Part shown: positions 18,798 through 26,616 of the stretch, in pieces | Layout of the letters: the number at the start of each line of letters is the position of its first letter | How positions within the stretch are numbered: the stretch's first letter is position 1 | From: a virus | Direction: 5' to 3' (one strand) | DNA length: 27,678 nt | Virus record (IMG/VR): IMGVR_UViG_3300041809_001829 | Span: 1 to 27,678 of that record | Position numbers and translations under genes: made by a program | Notes under the pieces: generated by a model | The model's input: only the letters and a program-made list of their open reading frames with translations | Database searches by the model: none | Told to the model about the DNA's origin: nothing

Positions 18798-19034
18798 ATG
18801 CCTGCTTACGACAAGAAGACCAGAGCTTATAAAGCGGCCGGCCAGCACGTGGCGGCGGCGATGCACCGGCGCAAGAAGGGTACCATGTACTCTTCGAGCG
18901 GCAAAAAGGTCACCAGTGCGGCGCAGGCGATCGCGATCGGGCTGTCGGAAGAAGGCAAGTCCAACCAGGACGCCTGCATTCTCGGGTCGCACGGCCTGGC
19001 CGGCGGACACGCGGGTTTCGGGAGGTCAATTTGA
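18798..19034 (+). CDS. DUF6496-like small basic protein (78 aa)
   Basis: ATG 18798 with GGTGAGG upstream. KKGTMYSSSGKKVTSAAQAIA fits the small lysine-rich family I know as DUF6496 (K.GTL.S.SGKKVT...QAIAIALSEA), found in phages and bacteria. It probably binds DNA non-specifically. Position right after the terminase suggests a packaging or condensation role, by inference only. Confidence 0.65.
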   Translation: MPAYDKKTRAYKAAGQHVAAAMHRRKKGTMYSSSGKKVTSAAQAIAIGLSEEGKSNQDACILGSHGLAGGHAGFGRSI

Positions 19035-19264
19035 AAAAGGCGATGCGCAAGAAAAGCGGCCAGGACAGCACGGAACTGACCGGGAAGCAAAAGGCCGGTG
19101 GACACGCCGGTCGAGGCCAGACAGGCAACAACGAAACGGGCGGCACCATGGCGCCGACCACGAAGAAGCCGGCAAACGAGGTGTCCCCGAGTCAACCGGC
19201 AGGCGAATATCGCGGCAGCGAGTTCCAAAGCAGGCGCGCGGCCGCGCACAAAGTTTCAACGTAA
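19031..19264 (+). CDS. Small basic low-complexity protein, TTG start (77 aa)
   Basis: TTG 19031 overlaps the previous stop and has GGGAGG 5 nt upstream. Rich in Lys, Gly, Thr and Ala, with no hydrophobic core (GGHAGRGQTGNNETGG); probably disordered. The phrase GGHAG also occurs near the end of the previous gene (GGHAGFG), so the two may share an origin. Function unknown. Confidence 0.6.
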   Translation: MKKAMRKKSGQDSTELTGKQKAGGHAGRGQTGNNETGGTMAPTTKKPANEVSPSQPAGEYRGSEFQSRRAAAHKVST

Positions 19265-19277
19265 AGGAGAACGCAGC

Positions 19278-19748
19278 ATGTCTTTGGGAGTCGCGATTAA
19301 CAGCTTCAGCGTGGACCAGACCCTGAACAGGCTCTTGGTCAACGCCACAGTCGGCGGACACGCGTATCTGTTCGCCAAGGATAACGTGGTCCTCGACCCC
19401 GTCTCGTACCCGCCAGCCACCCTGGCTGCGGCCGTCAACACCGAGTACGGCCTGTACGCGGCGGCGGTCGCAGAGCTGGCGAGCCAGTCCATCAAGGTTG
19501 GCGATCTGCCGGATTTGCCCACCGTGTCGTTCGGCGCCACGCCGGTTTCCAATTCCGGATACGGCCAGGTGTCGATCACCGCCACCGTTTACAGCAACAC
19601 GTTCACGATCACCATGTCGACGCAGGACTTCATCGACTGGTCCCTGGTGACGAACCCGCCCTTCACTCAGCGCGTGGCGCAGCAGCTCGCCCTGCTGGCC
19701 AAGCAGGTCCTGTACGGCGAACTCGCAGGCTACGCCGGCAACTTCTAG
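19278..19748 (+). CDS. Hypothetical virion-type protein (156 aa)
   Basis: Start MSLGVAINSFSVDQTLNRLL at 19278 with AAAGGAGA 8-9 nt upstream. Beta-rich, with Ser/Thr/Ala/Asn strands (YGQVSITATVYSNTFTITM), typical of phage structural proteins. It sits among head and fibre genes. No family recognised. Confidence 0.7.
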   Translation: MSLGVAINSFSVDQTLNRLLVNATVGGHAYLFAKDNVVLDPVSYPPATLAAAVNTEYGLYAAAVAELASQSIKVGDLPDLPTVSFGATPVSNSGYGQVSITATVYSNTFTITMSTQDFIDWSLVTNPPFTQRVAQQLALLAKQVLYGELAGYAGNF

Positions 19749-19756
19749 GAGGAGTC

Positions 19757-19972
19757 ATGGCTCAGAAAGCCCGCCCCGGATCTTCGGGGCTCGAAGACAG
19801 CAGCAACACCGGGCGGGGATTTTCGACACCGCCCGGCAACGCCCGGGTTCCTCCAGGATCTCGATTGGGGAGCCCTCGCAAACGGTTCGTCCAACCGCCC
19901 GAAACCGAAGGCCATGGCAACATGACCAGGTCGGGCCAGGAGCGGACCCGGGTCGATTACGAGACGAGGTAG
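19757..19972 (+). CDS. Small Gly/Pro/Ser-rich protein (71 aa)
   Basis: GAGGAGTC just before ATG 19757 is a good SD. The product is low-complexity and basic (MAQKARPGSSGLEDSSNTGR ... TRSGQERTRVDYETR). It resembles the short disordered proteins at 19031 and 25556, which also sit between structural genes. Function unknown. Confidence 0.6.
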   Translation: MAQKARPGSSGLEDSSNTGRGFSTPPGNARVPPGSRLGSPRKRFVQPPETEGHGNMTRSGQERTRVDYETR

Positions 19973-19975
19973 ACG

Positions 19976-20296
19976 ATGGCACAGATCAACCCGCGCAGGT
20001 TTTCTATCACCACGTTCTCTGGCATGTCGGCCGGCGAATGGGCACCCGTCACGGCTCCTGCCGGCATGTTCAAATGCCACCGTATCGTGATCCAGAACGT
20101 AGACCCCAACAACGACATCTCGGTTTGCACGGATCCGGACGACGCCAACGCGGTCAACAGCTACGTGACGGCGGCTGCGGATGGAGGAGAATTCGAGATC
20201 CAGTTGAACGAGCAGCTCGCCGGTTTGGGACCTGGTGAGCAGATCTGCTACATCCAGGGAGCCGGCGCACAGCCGGTCATCTACGCGTATGAATAA
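19976..20296 (+). CDS. Small beta-rich structural candidate (106 aa)
   Basis: ATG 19976 with GACGAGG upstream. ITTFSGMSAGEWAPVTAPAG ... HRIVIQNVDPNNDISVCTDP reads like a beta-sandwich virion decoration or head-fibre protein. The stop overlaps the next start region (ATG 20289). No family assigned. Confidence 0.65.
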   Translation: MAQINPRRFSITTFSGMSAGEWAPVTAPAGMFKCHRIVIQNVDPNNDISVCTDPDDANAVNSYVTAAADGGEFEIQLNEQLAGLGPGEQICYIQGAGAQPVIYAYE

Positions 20297-21303
20297 GCTC
20301 CTTTTTTCGCTCGTTATCTGCGCGGCCGCCGCGTTCGCGCAGCCCAAACCGGCAACCCTATGGCCGGTGAAAGACTGCATCGGCATGCCGGGAAATACGA
20401 CCGGCCACTACCGCCAGCAGTGCCAGGGCGCGGATGGAACCATCTTCGCCTGCAAGAACACGAACAGATGCGATATAGCCACGGACTGGCGCCTGATCGG
20501 CCCGATCTCCACTGCGGGCAACTTGCTGTATTACTTGCAGAATTCCGTCGTGGCCTCCGGCACGTACACCAGCGGTGGCTCCTTCACAGGTAGTGTTGGC
20601 GCTACGTGCATCGTTACCATAACCAACGGTGGAGGGTCCGGCGCCACAGCCACGGTCGCGCTCACGGGCCCGAACGCGATCGCGGGGGGCACCGCTTTGG
20701 TGATTACGGCTGGCGGGATGCTGTTCACCAGCGCGCCGACCTCCGCCACGCTCACCCGGGGAACGGCAACGGCCTGCTCGGGCACGATCGTGATCGCGAC
20801 CGTTTTGAACGTCCCCATTTCGGATGTGTCCGGAGCTTCGCCGGCATTGGCCACCCCGTACAATCCCAAGAACACGTCGACGTATACCATGACCACCGGG
20901 ACGAAGACTACGACCCTCCAGACATGGGTCACAAGTAGCGGGGTTCCCGGCATCGCTTTTATTCCGGCAGGCCTTCTCGACTGTCACATCCACGTTGCGC
21001 GCACCACTAAGACGGGTAGCTCCGCCGTGCAGTGCGTGTTTCAGGAAGTGGACAGCTCGGGAGCCTTCATAGCCACGATCGGCACCACGGAACCAAGTGC
21101 CGATATTCCGACTGTGGAAACCGAAGCGGATATGGATTTACGCCATGGGGAACGTGTACACCATGGCCTCATCGGCTTCGCGCGTGGCCGTCTTGGTTCA
21201 GCTGGTGCAAACCGGCGTCAGTTCCAATCCGGGCAATTTGAATCTGTACGCCGGCGGGACGGCAGATCCGCACATTTTGATTCCCACCATCATTTCGCAC
21301 TGA
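20289..21303 (+). pseudogene. Signal-peptide fibre-like protein, +1 frameshift
   Basis: ATG 20289 begins MNKLLFSLVICAAAAFAQ, a clear Sec signal peptide with AFAQ cleavage, followed by PKPATLWPVKDCIGMPG, then a Gly/Thr-rich beta region (about 90-180) typical of phage fibre-like proteins. The frame reads well to about 21130 (TTEPSADIPTVETEADM), then turns into Arg/His-rich nonsense. The +1 frame continues it (WIYAMGNVYTMASSASRVAV ... ADPHILIPTIISH) to TGA 21301-21303, which abuts GAGGAGG for the next gene. So a +1 shift near 21130-21140 is needed: a sequencing or assembly indel, a mutation or programmed frameshifting. The signal peptide is odd for a virion protein. Confidence 0.7.
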
Positions 21304-21319
21304 GGAGGTAGCAGAGAAG

Positions 21320-22246
21320 ATGTCGACAGTTATCGTTACGCAGATTGTTCCTTTCGATGCCGATGGATCGCATCTCATCACCGGGACGATCGATGGAACC
21401 GCTCACTTGATGCGGTGGGACAAGCCTTTCAGTCCCGCCGAACTGAATCCAACCGCTGTGGCGCAGGCCTTCCTGGACAATTGGGCCGCGGCCGATCAGA
21501 TGGTCAACAACTTGATCGCGAGCCGTACGGTCAATATCGCCGTGCCACGGTCCCTCACGGCAGTCGCTTGCGTGTTCGGCAACAAGGCCACGATCTATAC
21601 GCAGGTGGGTTACGACCAGGTGCAGATCACCTGCACGATCGGGGGCACCACTTACTACAGCATTCACCGGCTCCGGGACTTGCTGGAGATGGCGTACGCA
21701 CAGCCCGCCTTGCTGCTGCCCGCGATCTGCAAGAAACTCGTCGCCAACTACGTGCAGACGACCGGGAACATGATTCAGTTCGTCGCCACGTTCACCGGCC
21801 TGACTTCGACGACCAGTTCAAGCACCACGACTACGTCCACGACGTCGACCACCACGACTACGTCCACCACGACCACGTCGACCACGACCACTTCGACCAC
21901 TTCGTCCGACGCCCGCCTGAAAGAAATTCTGAGCAAGATCGCGCAGGTGTTCGGCCTGAACGTGTACGCGTTCTACTTCAAAGCCGACCCCGCCAAGACG
22001 GTGCAGATCGGCCTCATCGCGCAGGAAGTTTTCGAGCGGTACCCCGATGCCGTCATCGTGGGCGGCGCCGATCCGGAGAAAGAGCCCTGGCAGATCGACT
22101 ACGGCAAGCTGGCCGTGGCGCTCGGCGAGGACAACGTCAATACCCAAATCCTGGCCGCCCTGGTTGGGCCTTATGTCAAAAGCATCCCGACCACGGTGCG
22201 CCGCAAAATCGTCCGGCCCCCTGCCGATGCTGAAGTGTTGCCGTAA
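21320..22246 (+). CDS. Tail fibre/spike protein with S74 chaperone domain (308 aa)
   Basis: GAGGAGG (21303-21309) precedes ATG 21320. Residues 1-160 are a beta-rich domain, 162-196 a pure Ser/Thr linker, and 197-308 the intramolecular chaperone (peptidase S74): SSDARLKEILSKI, then GLIAQEVFERYPDAVI, then IDYGKLAVAL. S196 and K201 are spaced by five, as in known S74 auto-processing sites, so cleavage before S196 would free the trimeric shaft. The mature protein would be only about 195 residues, a short spike or fibre tip. The Ser/Thr linker could be glycosylated by the nearby glycosyltransferases. Confidence 0.8.
   Translation: MSTVIVTQIVPFDADGSHLITGTIDGTAHLMRWDKPFSPAELNPTAVAQAFLDNWAAADQMVNNLIASRTVNIAVPRSLTAVACVFGNKATIYTQVGYDQVQITCTIGGTTYYSIHRLRDLLEMAYAQPALLLPAICKKLVANYVQTTGNMIQFVATFTGLTSTTSSSTTTTSTTSTTTTTSTTTTSTTTTSTTSSDARLKEILSKIAQVFGLNVYAFYFKADPAKTVQIGLIAQEVFERYPDAVIVGGADPEKEPWQIDYGKLAVALGEDNVNTQILAALVGPYVKSIPTTVRRKIVRPPADAEVLP
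21803..21907 (+). repeat. Ser/Thr-codon low-complexity repeat
   Basis: Repeated ACC/ACG/ACT/TCG/TCC codons encode the 35-residue Ser/Thr linker of the S74 protein. A region of this kind can change length by slippage, so the linker may vary between related phages. Confidence 0.75.
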
Positions 22247-22271
22247 GAAGCCGAAAACCTGCTAACCTCCG

Positions 22272-22305
22272 GTGGACAGCGCTTCTATCGCGGGGCGCTG
22301 TCCAC
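22272..22305 (+). other. Strong hairpin without T-run
   Basis: GTGGACAGCGC (22272-22282) pairs perfectly with GCGCTGTCCAC (22295-22305), 11 bp with a 12-nt loop, between the S74 gene and the GT4 gene. No T-run follows, so it is not a standard terminator. It may stabilise an mRNA end or be an imprecise terminator. Confidence 0.6.
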
Positions 22306-22325
22306 TTCACGAACATTGGAGAGTT

Positions 22326-23570
22326 ATGAGAATAGGCTTGCTTACAGCTTTTTCCGCGATGCTCGACCACTACAGCGTGACGGCTGTGGTGATGGGGCAG
22401 CTGCGGATGATTCACCACGCCGGTCACACTCCGGTCCTGATCGGACTGGAGGACTTCAATTGGCCCGATGCCCCCGATTGGGTGGAAATTCGCGCCGGGC
22501 TGCCGGTTTGGAAAAAGACGGACTACATGAGCCTGTGCGACATCACGCCGGACGACATCGAGGTAGCCAAGAAGGCCTCCCGATGGATGGCCGGCAATCT
22601 CGGCGATCTCGATGCGCTGTTCTCGCACGATATTCTGTTCACCGGCTGGAACCTGCCGCTGAACATCGGCTTGCAGGACGCTACGCCGTTCTTCCCCTTC
22701 CCGCACCTGCATTGGGTGCATTCCGTCCCGGGCGGCGCCATGCGGGACTACTGGCGGGTTCCTCCAGGCGGCAAGCTGGTGTACCCGAACAGCCAGGACC
22801 GGATTCGCGTGGCTGAGCACTTCCACACGTGGCAGGAAAACGTACTGGTGATCCCGCACTCCAAGGACCCGCGGGAGTTCATGATCCGGACGGATCTCGC
22901 GCGCCGGCTTCTCACCGAGTACAACGTCCTCAGCGCCGACCTGATTCAGGTCTACCCGATTCCCACCGATCGCTTCGAAGCCAAGGGCTGCCTGGAAGTG
23001 CTCGAAGTATTCGGCCAGCTGAAGCGTGCCGGCAAGACGGTCCGGGTCATCTTCTGCAATGCCTGGTGCACCACGGACGAGCGCCGCAAGGATGTGAAGT
23101 TCCTGATCAACCACGCGTTCGATCAGGGCCTCACCGACACGGAAGTGGTTTTCACCAGCCGGTTCGCGCCGGAGCATGAAGTAGGCGTCTCGCAGGATGT
23201 GGTTCAGGACCTGATGCAGATCGCCAACCTTTTTATTTGTCCGTCGAAGTCGGAATCGTTCGGCTATTGCGTGGCGGAGGCCGCGTTGAACGGGCAACTT
23301 CTGGTGTTGAACCAGAACCTGCCCATGTTCCAGGAAGTGGCGGGATCCGGCAACGCCTTGCACTTCACGTTCGGCAGCTATCAGCAGGATTTGAAGTACG
23401 ACGACAAGATCAAGTTTTTCCGCGACATGGCGCGCATCATCATCCACACGATGGATTCCGATCATGCGCTCAGAGCGAAAACGTTTTTCCGCCAGCAGTA
23501 CCGGTGGGAGAACATTTGGAGCAAAATCCATTACGCGCTGCTGGCGCAGCCAACGCTAGTGAGAGTATGA
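22326..23570 (+). CDS. GT4-type (GT-B fold) glycosyltransferase (414 aa)
   Basis: MRIGLLTAFSAMLDHYSVT at the start and a C-terminal CPSKSESFGYCVAEAALNG with the E310-x7-E318 motif of GT-B retaining enzymes. HLHWVHSVPGG and the central IQVYPIPTDRFEAKG look like normal GT4 segments. ATG 22326 is used because GGAG lies 6-8 nt upstream. It sits between the fibre gene and the portal, so its acceptor may be a virion protein. Its stop overlaps the next start. Confidence 0.85.
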   Translation: MRIGLLTAFSAMLDHYSVTAVVMGQLRMIHHAGHTPVLIGLEDFNWPDAPDWVEIRAGLPVWKKTDYMSLCDITPDDIEVAKKASRWMAGNLGDLDALFSHDILFTGWNLPLNIGLQDATPFFPFPHLHWVHSVPGGAMRDYWRVPPGGKLVYPNSQDRIRVAEHFHTWQENVLVIPHSKDPREFMIRTDLARRLLTEYNVLSADLIQVYPIPTDRFEAKGCLEVLEVFGQLKRAGKTVRVIFCNAWCTTDERRKDVKFLINHAFDQGLTDTEVVFTSRFAPEHEVGVSQDVVQDLMQIANLFICPSKSESFGYCVAEAALNGQLLVLNQNLPMFQEVAGSGNALHFTFGSYQQDLKYDDKIKFFRDMARIIIHTMDSDHALRAKTFFRQQYRWENIWSKIHYALLAQPTLVRV

Positions 23571-23962
23571 AGCACGTTCACGCCGTCGATTTCGATGCAA
23601 CCCTTGCTGTCCACACAGGCGGGAAGGCGCTAGGGCCACCAGTGCCGGAAATGTTGGATCAGGTGAAGAGGTGGCTGGCGGACGGAGACGAAGTCCGCAT
23701 CTTCACCGCGCGGGTGTCTTCTTCGCACGAACACGTGGAGGACATGCGCAGGGAAATCGAGGACTGGTGCGAAAAGTATTTGGGGCAGCGCCTGGAAGTC
23801 ACAGCCGAGAAAAAGTCGGATATCTACGATATTCACGATGACCGCGCCCGCCAGGTGATTCCGAACAAGGGCATCGTCATTGGTCCGCCACGAGAGGTCT
23901 TCGAGAGCGGATCGACCGTACTGACGGGGAAGCCTGGCGGGCATGCAGGGTACGGGCAATGA
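23567..23962 (+). CDS. HAD-like phosphatase (131 aa)
   Basis: ATG 23567 overlaps the previous stop (ATGA). VDFDATLA (7-14) gives the DxD nucleophile motif D8/D10, FTARV (46-50) gives motif II T47, and KKSDIYDIHDDRA carries the Lys and final Asp residues (K82/K83, D88-D92). This resembles the small phosphatases of phages (pseT-3'-phosphatase or nucleotidase-like) but lacks a cap. Substrate unknown; a nucleotide sugar or an RNA 2',3'-cyclic/3'-phosphate end is possible. The second would be interesting because hammerheads leave 2',3'-cyclic phosphates. Confidence 0.7.
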   Translation: MKHVHAVDFDATLAVHTGGKALGPPVPEMLDQVKRWLADGDEVRIFTARVSSSHEHVEDMRREIEDWCEKYLGQRLEVTAEKKSDIYDIHDDRARQVIPNKGIVIGPPREVFESGSTVLTGKPGGHAGYGQ

Positions 23963-23970
23963 GGAGCTAA

Positions 23971-25497
23971 ATGTCCACATCTGATATGGTCCGATTCACG
24001 CTGAACCGCGTGAATCGTGACTACCCGGTCACTTCCGGGCACGAAATTGACATCTGGCACCAGAACGCGGCCCGGATTCTGCAGTACGGCCGGCTCTGGA
24101 ATTTCTACAAGGGCAACCACTGGAATTACGTTCCCGAAGCCGGAGAGCCGGTCACCACCGCCAATTTCGTGCAGCTGTTCGTGGACAAGCACTGCCAGTA
24201 TTTGATGGGCAACCAGTTCACGATCCATGCCAATTTCAGCGGGAAAACGTTCTCACAGGCCGAGGACCTGTTGAACGAGGAGTGGCAGAAAAACGACATC
24301 GAAGGGCTGGCTTTCCAGATGGGCCAGGTTGGGGGAATCACCGGCGACCTGTGGATCAACGTAGGCATCGACAACGACGCCATTTACGGCGATCGCGTCA
24401 AGATCACCGTCTTTCCGAGTGAATTCGTTTTCCCCGTTTTCTTCAAGAACTCCGATCGCGGGTACTCCGGCCTGCTGGTGCAGTGGCCGGAATCCGAGAC
24501 GGTGTCCAACGCATATGGCCGCGTCCGGGTGCGCACCTATGTCGCCGGGCAATACTGGACCAAGCGGGAGGTGTGGGAGCTGCGCGACGGCGTGCCGATC
24601 GCCAACTCGAAACCGAACCTGCTTAACGAGATTCCGTTCACGCACATCAAGAACGCGATGGTGGGAACGGAGTTTTGGGGGATGTCCGACATCGGCCAGA
24701 TCGTGGACATCAACCGCGAGTTCAACGAGAAGATCACCGACCTTGGCGACATCATCAATTACCACGCGGCGCCGGTCACGGTGATTTTCGGCGCCAAGGC
24801 GTCGACGCTGCAGAAGGGCGCGCGCAAGACCTGGTCCGGCCTGCCGAAAGACGCCAAGGTGGAGAATCTGCAACTGTCCGGCGATCTGTCGGCCGCCAGG
24901 GAGTATCTGGCCAACCTGAAGGACACCCTGTTCCAGTTGGGCTCCATGCCGAAAGTGATTTTCGGCGGCGACGTCGCGATCTCGAACACCACCGGCGTGG
25001 CCCTCGCCATCCAGTTCGCACCGATCCTGGAGCACATGAAGAAGAAGCGGCTCACGTACGGGCCGGGCATCCAGCGCGTGAACTACCACATCCTCAAGAT
25101 CAAGGAGATCTTGGGCCAGTACAAAGCATATGGCCGGCCCATGCCGTACTACAGCGGCGTGAAGTGGCCGGACCCCCTGCCGCGCGACAAGCAGATGAAG
25201 CTGGACGAGCTTTCCAAAATGCAGCAGATGAAACTGCTGGCGCGCATCCGGATCCTCCGCGAGTGCATTCACAACGACATCGCGCCCGCCGAGTTGGAGG
25301 TCAACGACGCGCAGGAGCTGCTGGACGAGGCCGACGAGGAGTTGCAGACGCAGACCGAAATCATGGCCGAGGCCGATGCCAAGGGAAAGGCCAAAGTGCA
25401 GCCTCCTGCACCCTCGAAACAGACCCCCACCGGCGCCGCCGAAAGCAACTCCCGCCAGGCTGAGAAGAAAGCCAATGCACAGGCCACCGGTACATAG
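23971..25497 (+). CDS. Portal protein, SPP1-like (508 aa)
   Basis: GAGGAGC is just before ATG 23971. The opening (RILQYGRLWNFYKGNHWNYV), then NFVQLFVDKHCQYLMGNQFT, fits the SPP1 gp6-like portal family: short N-terminal helices, then the clip and crown region. FNEKITDLGDIINYHAAPV and PGIQRVNYHILKIKEIL lie in the wing and stem part. The C-terminus is a charged tail (EADAKGKAKVQ). Length 508 is normal. It is followed by a small protein, scaffold and capsid, the usual head order. Confidence 0.88.
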   Translation: MSTSDMVRFTLNRVNRDYPVTSGHEIDIWHQNAARILQYGRLWNFYKGNHWNYVPEAGEPVTTANFVQLFVDKHCQYLMGNQFTIHANFSGKTFSQAEDLLNEEWQKNDIEGLAFQMGQVGGITGDLWINVGIDNDAIYGDRVKITVFPSEFVFPVFFKNSDRGYSGLLVQWPESETVSNAYGRVRVRTYVAGQYWTKREVWELRDGVPIANSKPNLLNEIPFTHIKNAMVGTEFWGMSDIGQIVDINREFNEKITDLGDIINYHAAPVTVIFGAKASTLQKGARKTWSGLPKDAKVENLQLSGDLSAAREYLANLKDTLFQLGSMPKVIFGGDVAISNTTGVALAIQFAPILEHMKKKRLTYGPGIQRVNYHILKIKEILGQYKAYGRPMPYYSGVKWPDPLPRDKQMKLDELSKMQQMKLLARIRILRECIHNDIAPAELEVNDAQELLDEADEELQTQTEIMAEADAKGKAKVQPPAPSKQTPTGAAESNSRQAEKKANAQATGT

Positions 25498-25555
25498 GTG
25501 GTAGGATGGAGTTGCGTTTTTGATCACAGTGTTGTAGTTAAACAGAGGAGGCACT

Positions 25556-25741
25556 ATGCAGAAAGCAGTCAATCCGCAGCCCGGGAGCACGCTCAATACC
25601 CGCGGTGTTGGCGTGGAAGCTGGCGCCAGCAAATCGCAGCGCAAGACCGGGTATCGGGCCGACGCCGTCCCGCGCGCTACCGACAACTCGCTGGACCCGG
25701 ACGCTCTGGTCCGCGTGAACACCGATCCGCGCACTACCTAG
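25556..25741 (+). CDS. Small hydrophilic protein (61 aa)
   Basis: GAGGAGG just before ATG 25556. Gly/Ser/Arg/Asp-rich and disordered-looking (NPQPGSTLNTRGVGVEAGAS ... DPDALVRVNTDPRTT). It lies between portal and scaffold. No family known; perhaps a minor head protein. Confidence 0.6.
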   Translation: MQKAVNPQPGSTLNTRGVGVEAGASKSQRKTGYRADAVPRATDNSLDPDALVRVNTDPRTT

Positions 25742-25773
25742 TCCGCGGCTCGACATTTTTCTGGAGACGATAG

Positions 25774-26586
25774 ATGAAATATCCGATGGGCATCCTCCGC
25801 GAGGAGGCAGGAGAAGGAACAGGTTCAGGGGCGGGAAACGGTGGTTCGAGGAGTCATGCTTCAGCCGGTAACGGAACCATCACCGCAGAGGAGTTGGAAA
25901 AGCGTCTAGCAGACGCCAGACGGGAAGAGAAGGCCAAGCTCTACCCCGATATCGACCGTTTAAAACAGGATCTGCAGAAGAAGGATCGCGACCTGGCCGA
26001 CCTGAAGGCGTCCCTAGCGGCCGCCGAAGAGGGAAGCCGGCGCGCTCAATCGTTGGAGCAGAAGATCGCTGATACGGAAAAGAAAATCAACGGCATGACG
26101 GAGCAGTTCTCCAAGGCCATTGACGACGCTCTGGAAAACCAGAAGAAAAGTTTTGAGGAGACGCGCAAGAAGGATCAGCTCGATGCGCGCAAAGAGGCTC
26201 TCCTATCGACCGTGAAAATCAAGGTGAAGACCCGCGGGGCGGACGGCACCGAGGTAGTCAAGGACGATTACGAGGTGATCCCGGAATTGGTGACCGGAAA
26301 CACACCCGAGGAGCTACAGGCCAACTTCGAAAGGTCGCGTCAGAGGTATCAGGAAATTCGAGGGTTAGGGGAAACGACCGCATCGGACAGGCTTGGGGCG
26401 CCACTTCGTGAAGCTCTGCCAAGACCCGTAGTACCGGGTAGCGAAAGTTCGGCAAGTGCAGCTGGTGACGTAGCTGGCGGTATCAGTTCTTGGAGGCGCA
26501 TGAGCCCCCAAGAGTGGGATCAGAAAAAAGGTGACATCAAGGCTAAGATCTTTGCAGACGCAGGGCTCCCAATGAAGAACCGCTGA
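25774..26586 (+). CDS. Scaffold-like protein (270 aa)
   Basis: After a Gly/Ser start, residues about 35-130 form a long charged coiled coil (EELEKRLADARREEKAKL ... QSLEQKIADTEKKING), as in head scaffolding proteins. The C-terminus (EWDQKKGDIKAKIFADAGLP) is a short helix that could bind capsid protein. The role is assigned from position directly before the major capsid gene and from the coiled coil, not from sequence identity. The SD is weak (GGAGA). Confidence 0.7.
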   Translation: MKYPMGILREEAGEGTGSGAGNGGSRSHASAGNGTITAEELEKRLADARREEKAKLYPDIDRLKQDLQKKDRDLADLKASLAAAEEGSRRAQSLEQKIADTEKKINGMTEQFSKAIDDALENQKKSFEETRKKDQLDARKEALLSTVKIKVKTRGADGTEVVKDDYEVIPELVTGNTPEELQANFERSRQRYQEIRGLGETTASDRLGAPLREALPRPVVPGSESSASAAGDVAGGISSWRRMSPQEWDQKKGDIKAKIFADAGLPMKNR

Positions 26587-26616
26587 GTAAGCGATTTTGA
26601 CTTTAGGAGCTAACGT

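Noticed and set aside
22176-23531. 451-codon minus-strand open frame
   Set aside because: Exact antisense shadow of the GT4 gene, which has clear motifs and a start site.
25512-25540. TTGCGT ... TAGTTA as a promoter before the gene at 25556
   Set aside because: The -10 matches the consensus at too few positions and the gap is inside a tightly spaced head operon.
24253-25734. 493-codon minus-strand open frame
   Set aside because: Antisense shadow of the portal gene; composition (Leu/Val/Arg/His runs) is typical of GC-rich shadows.
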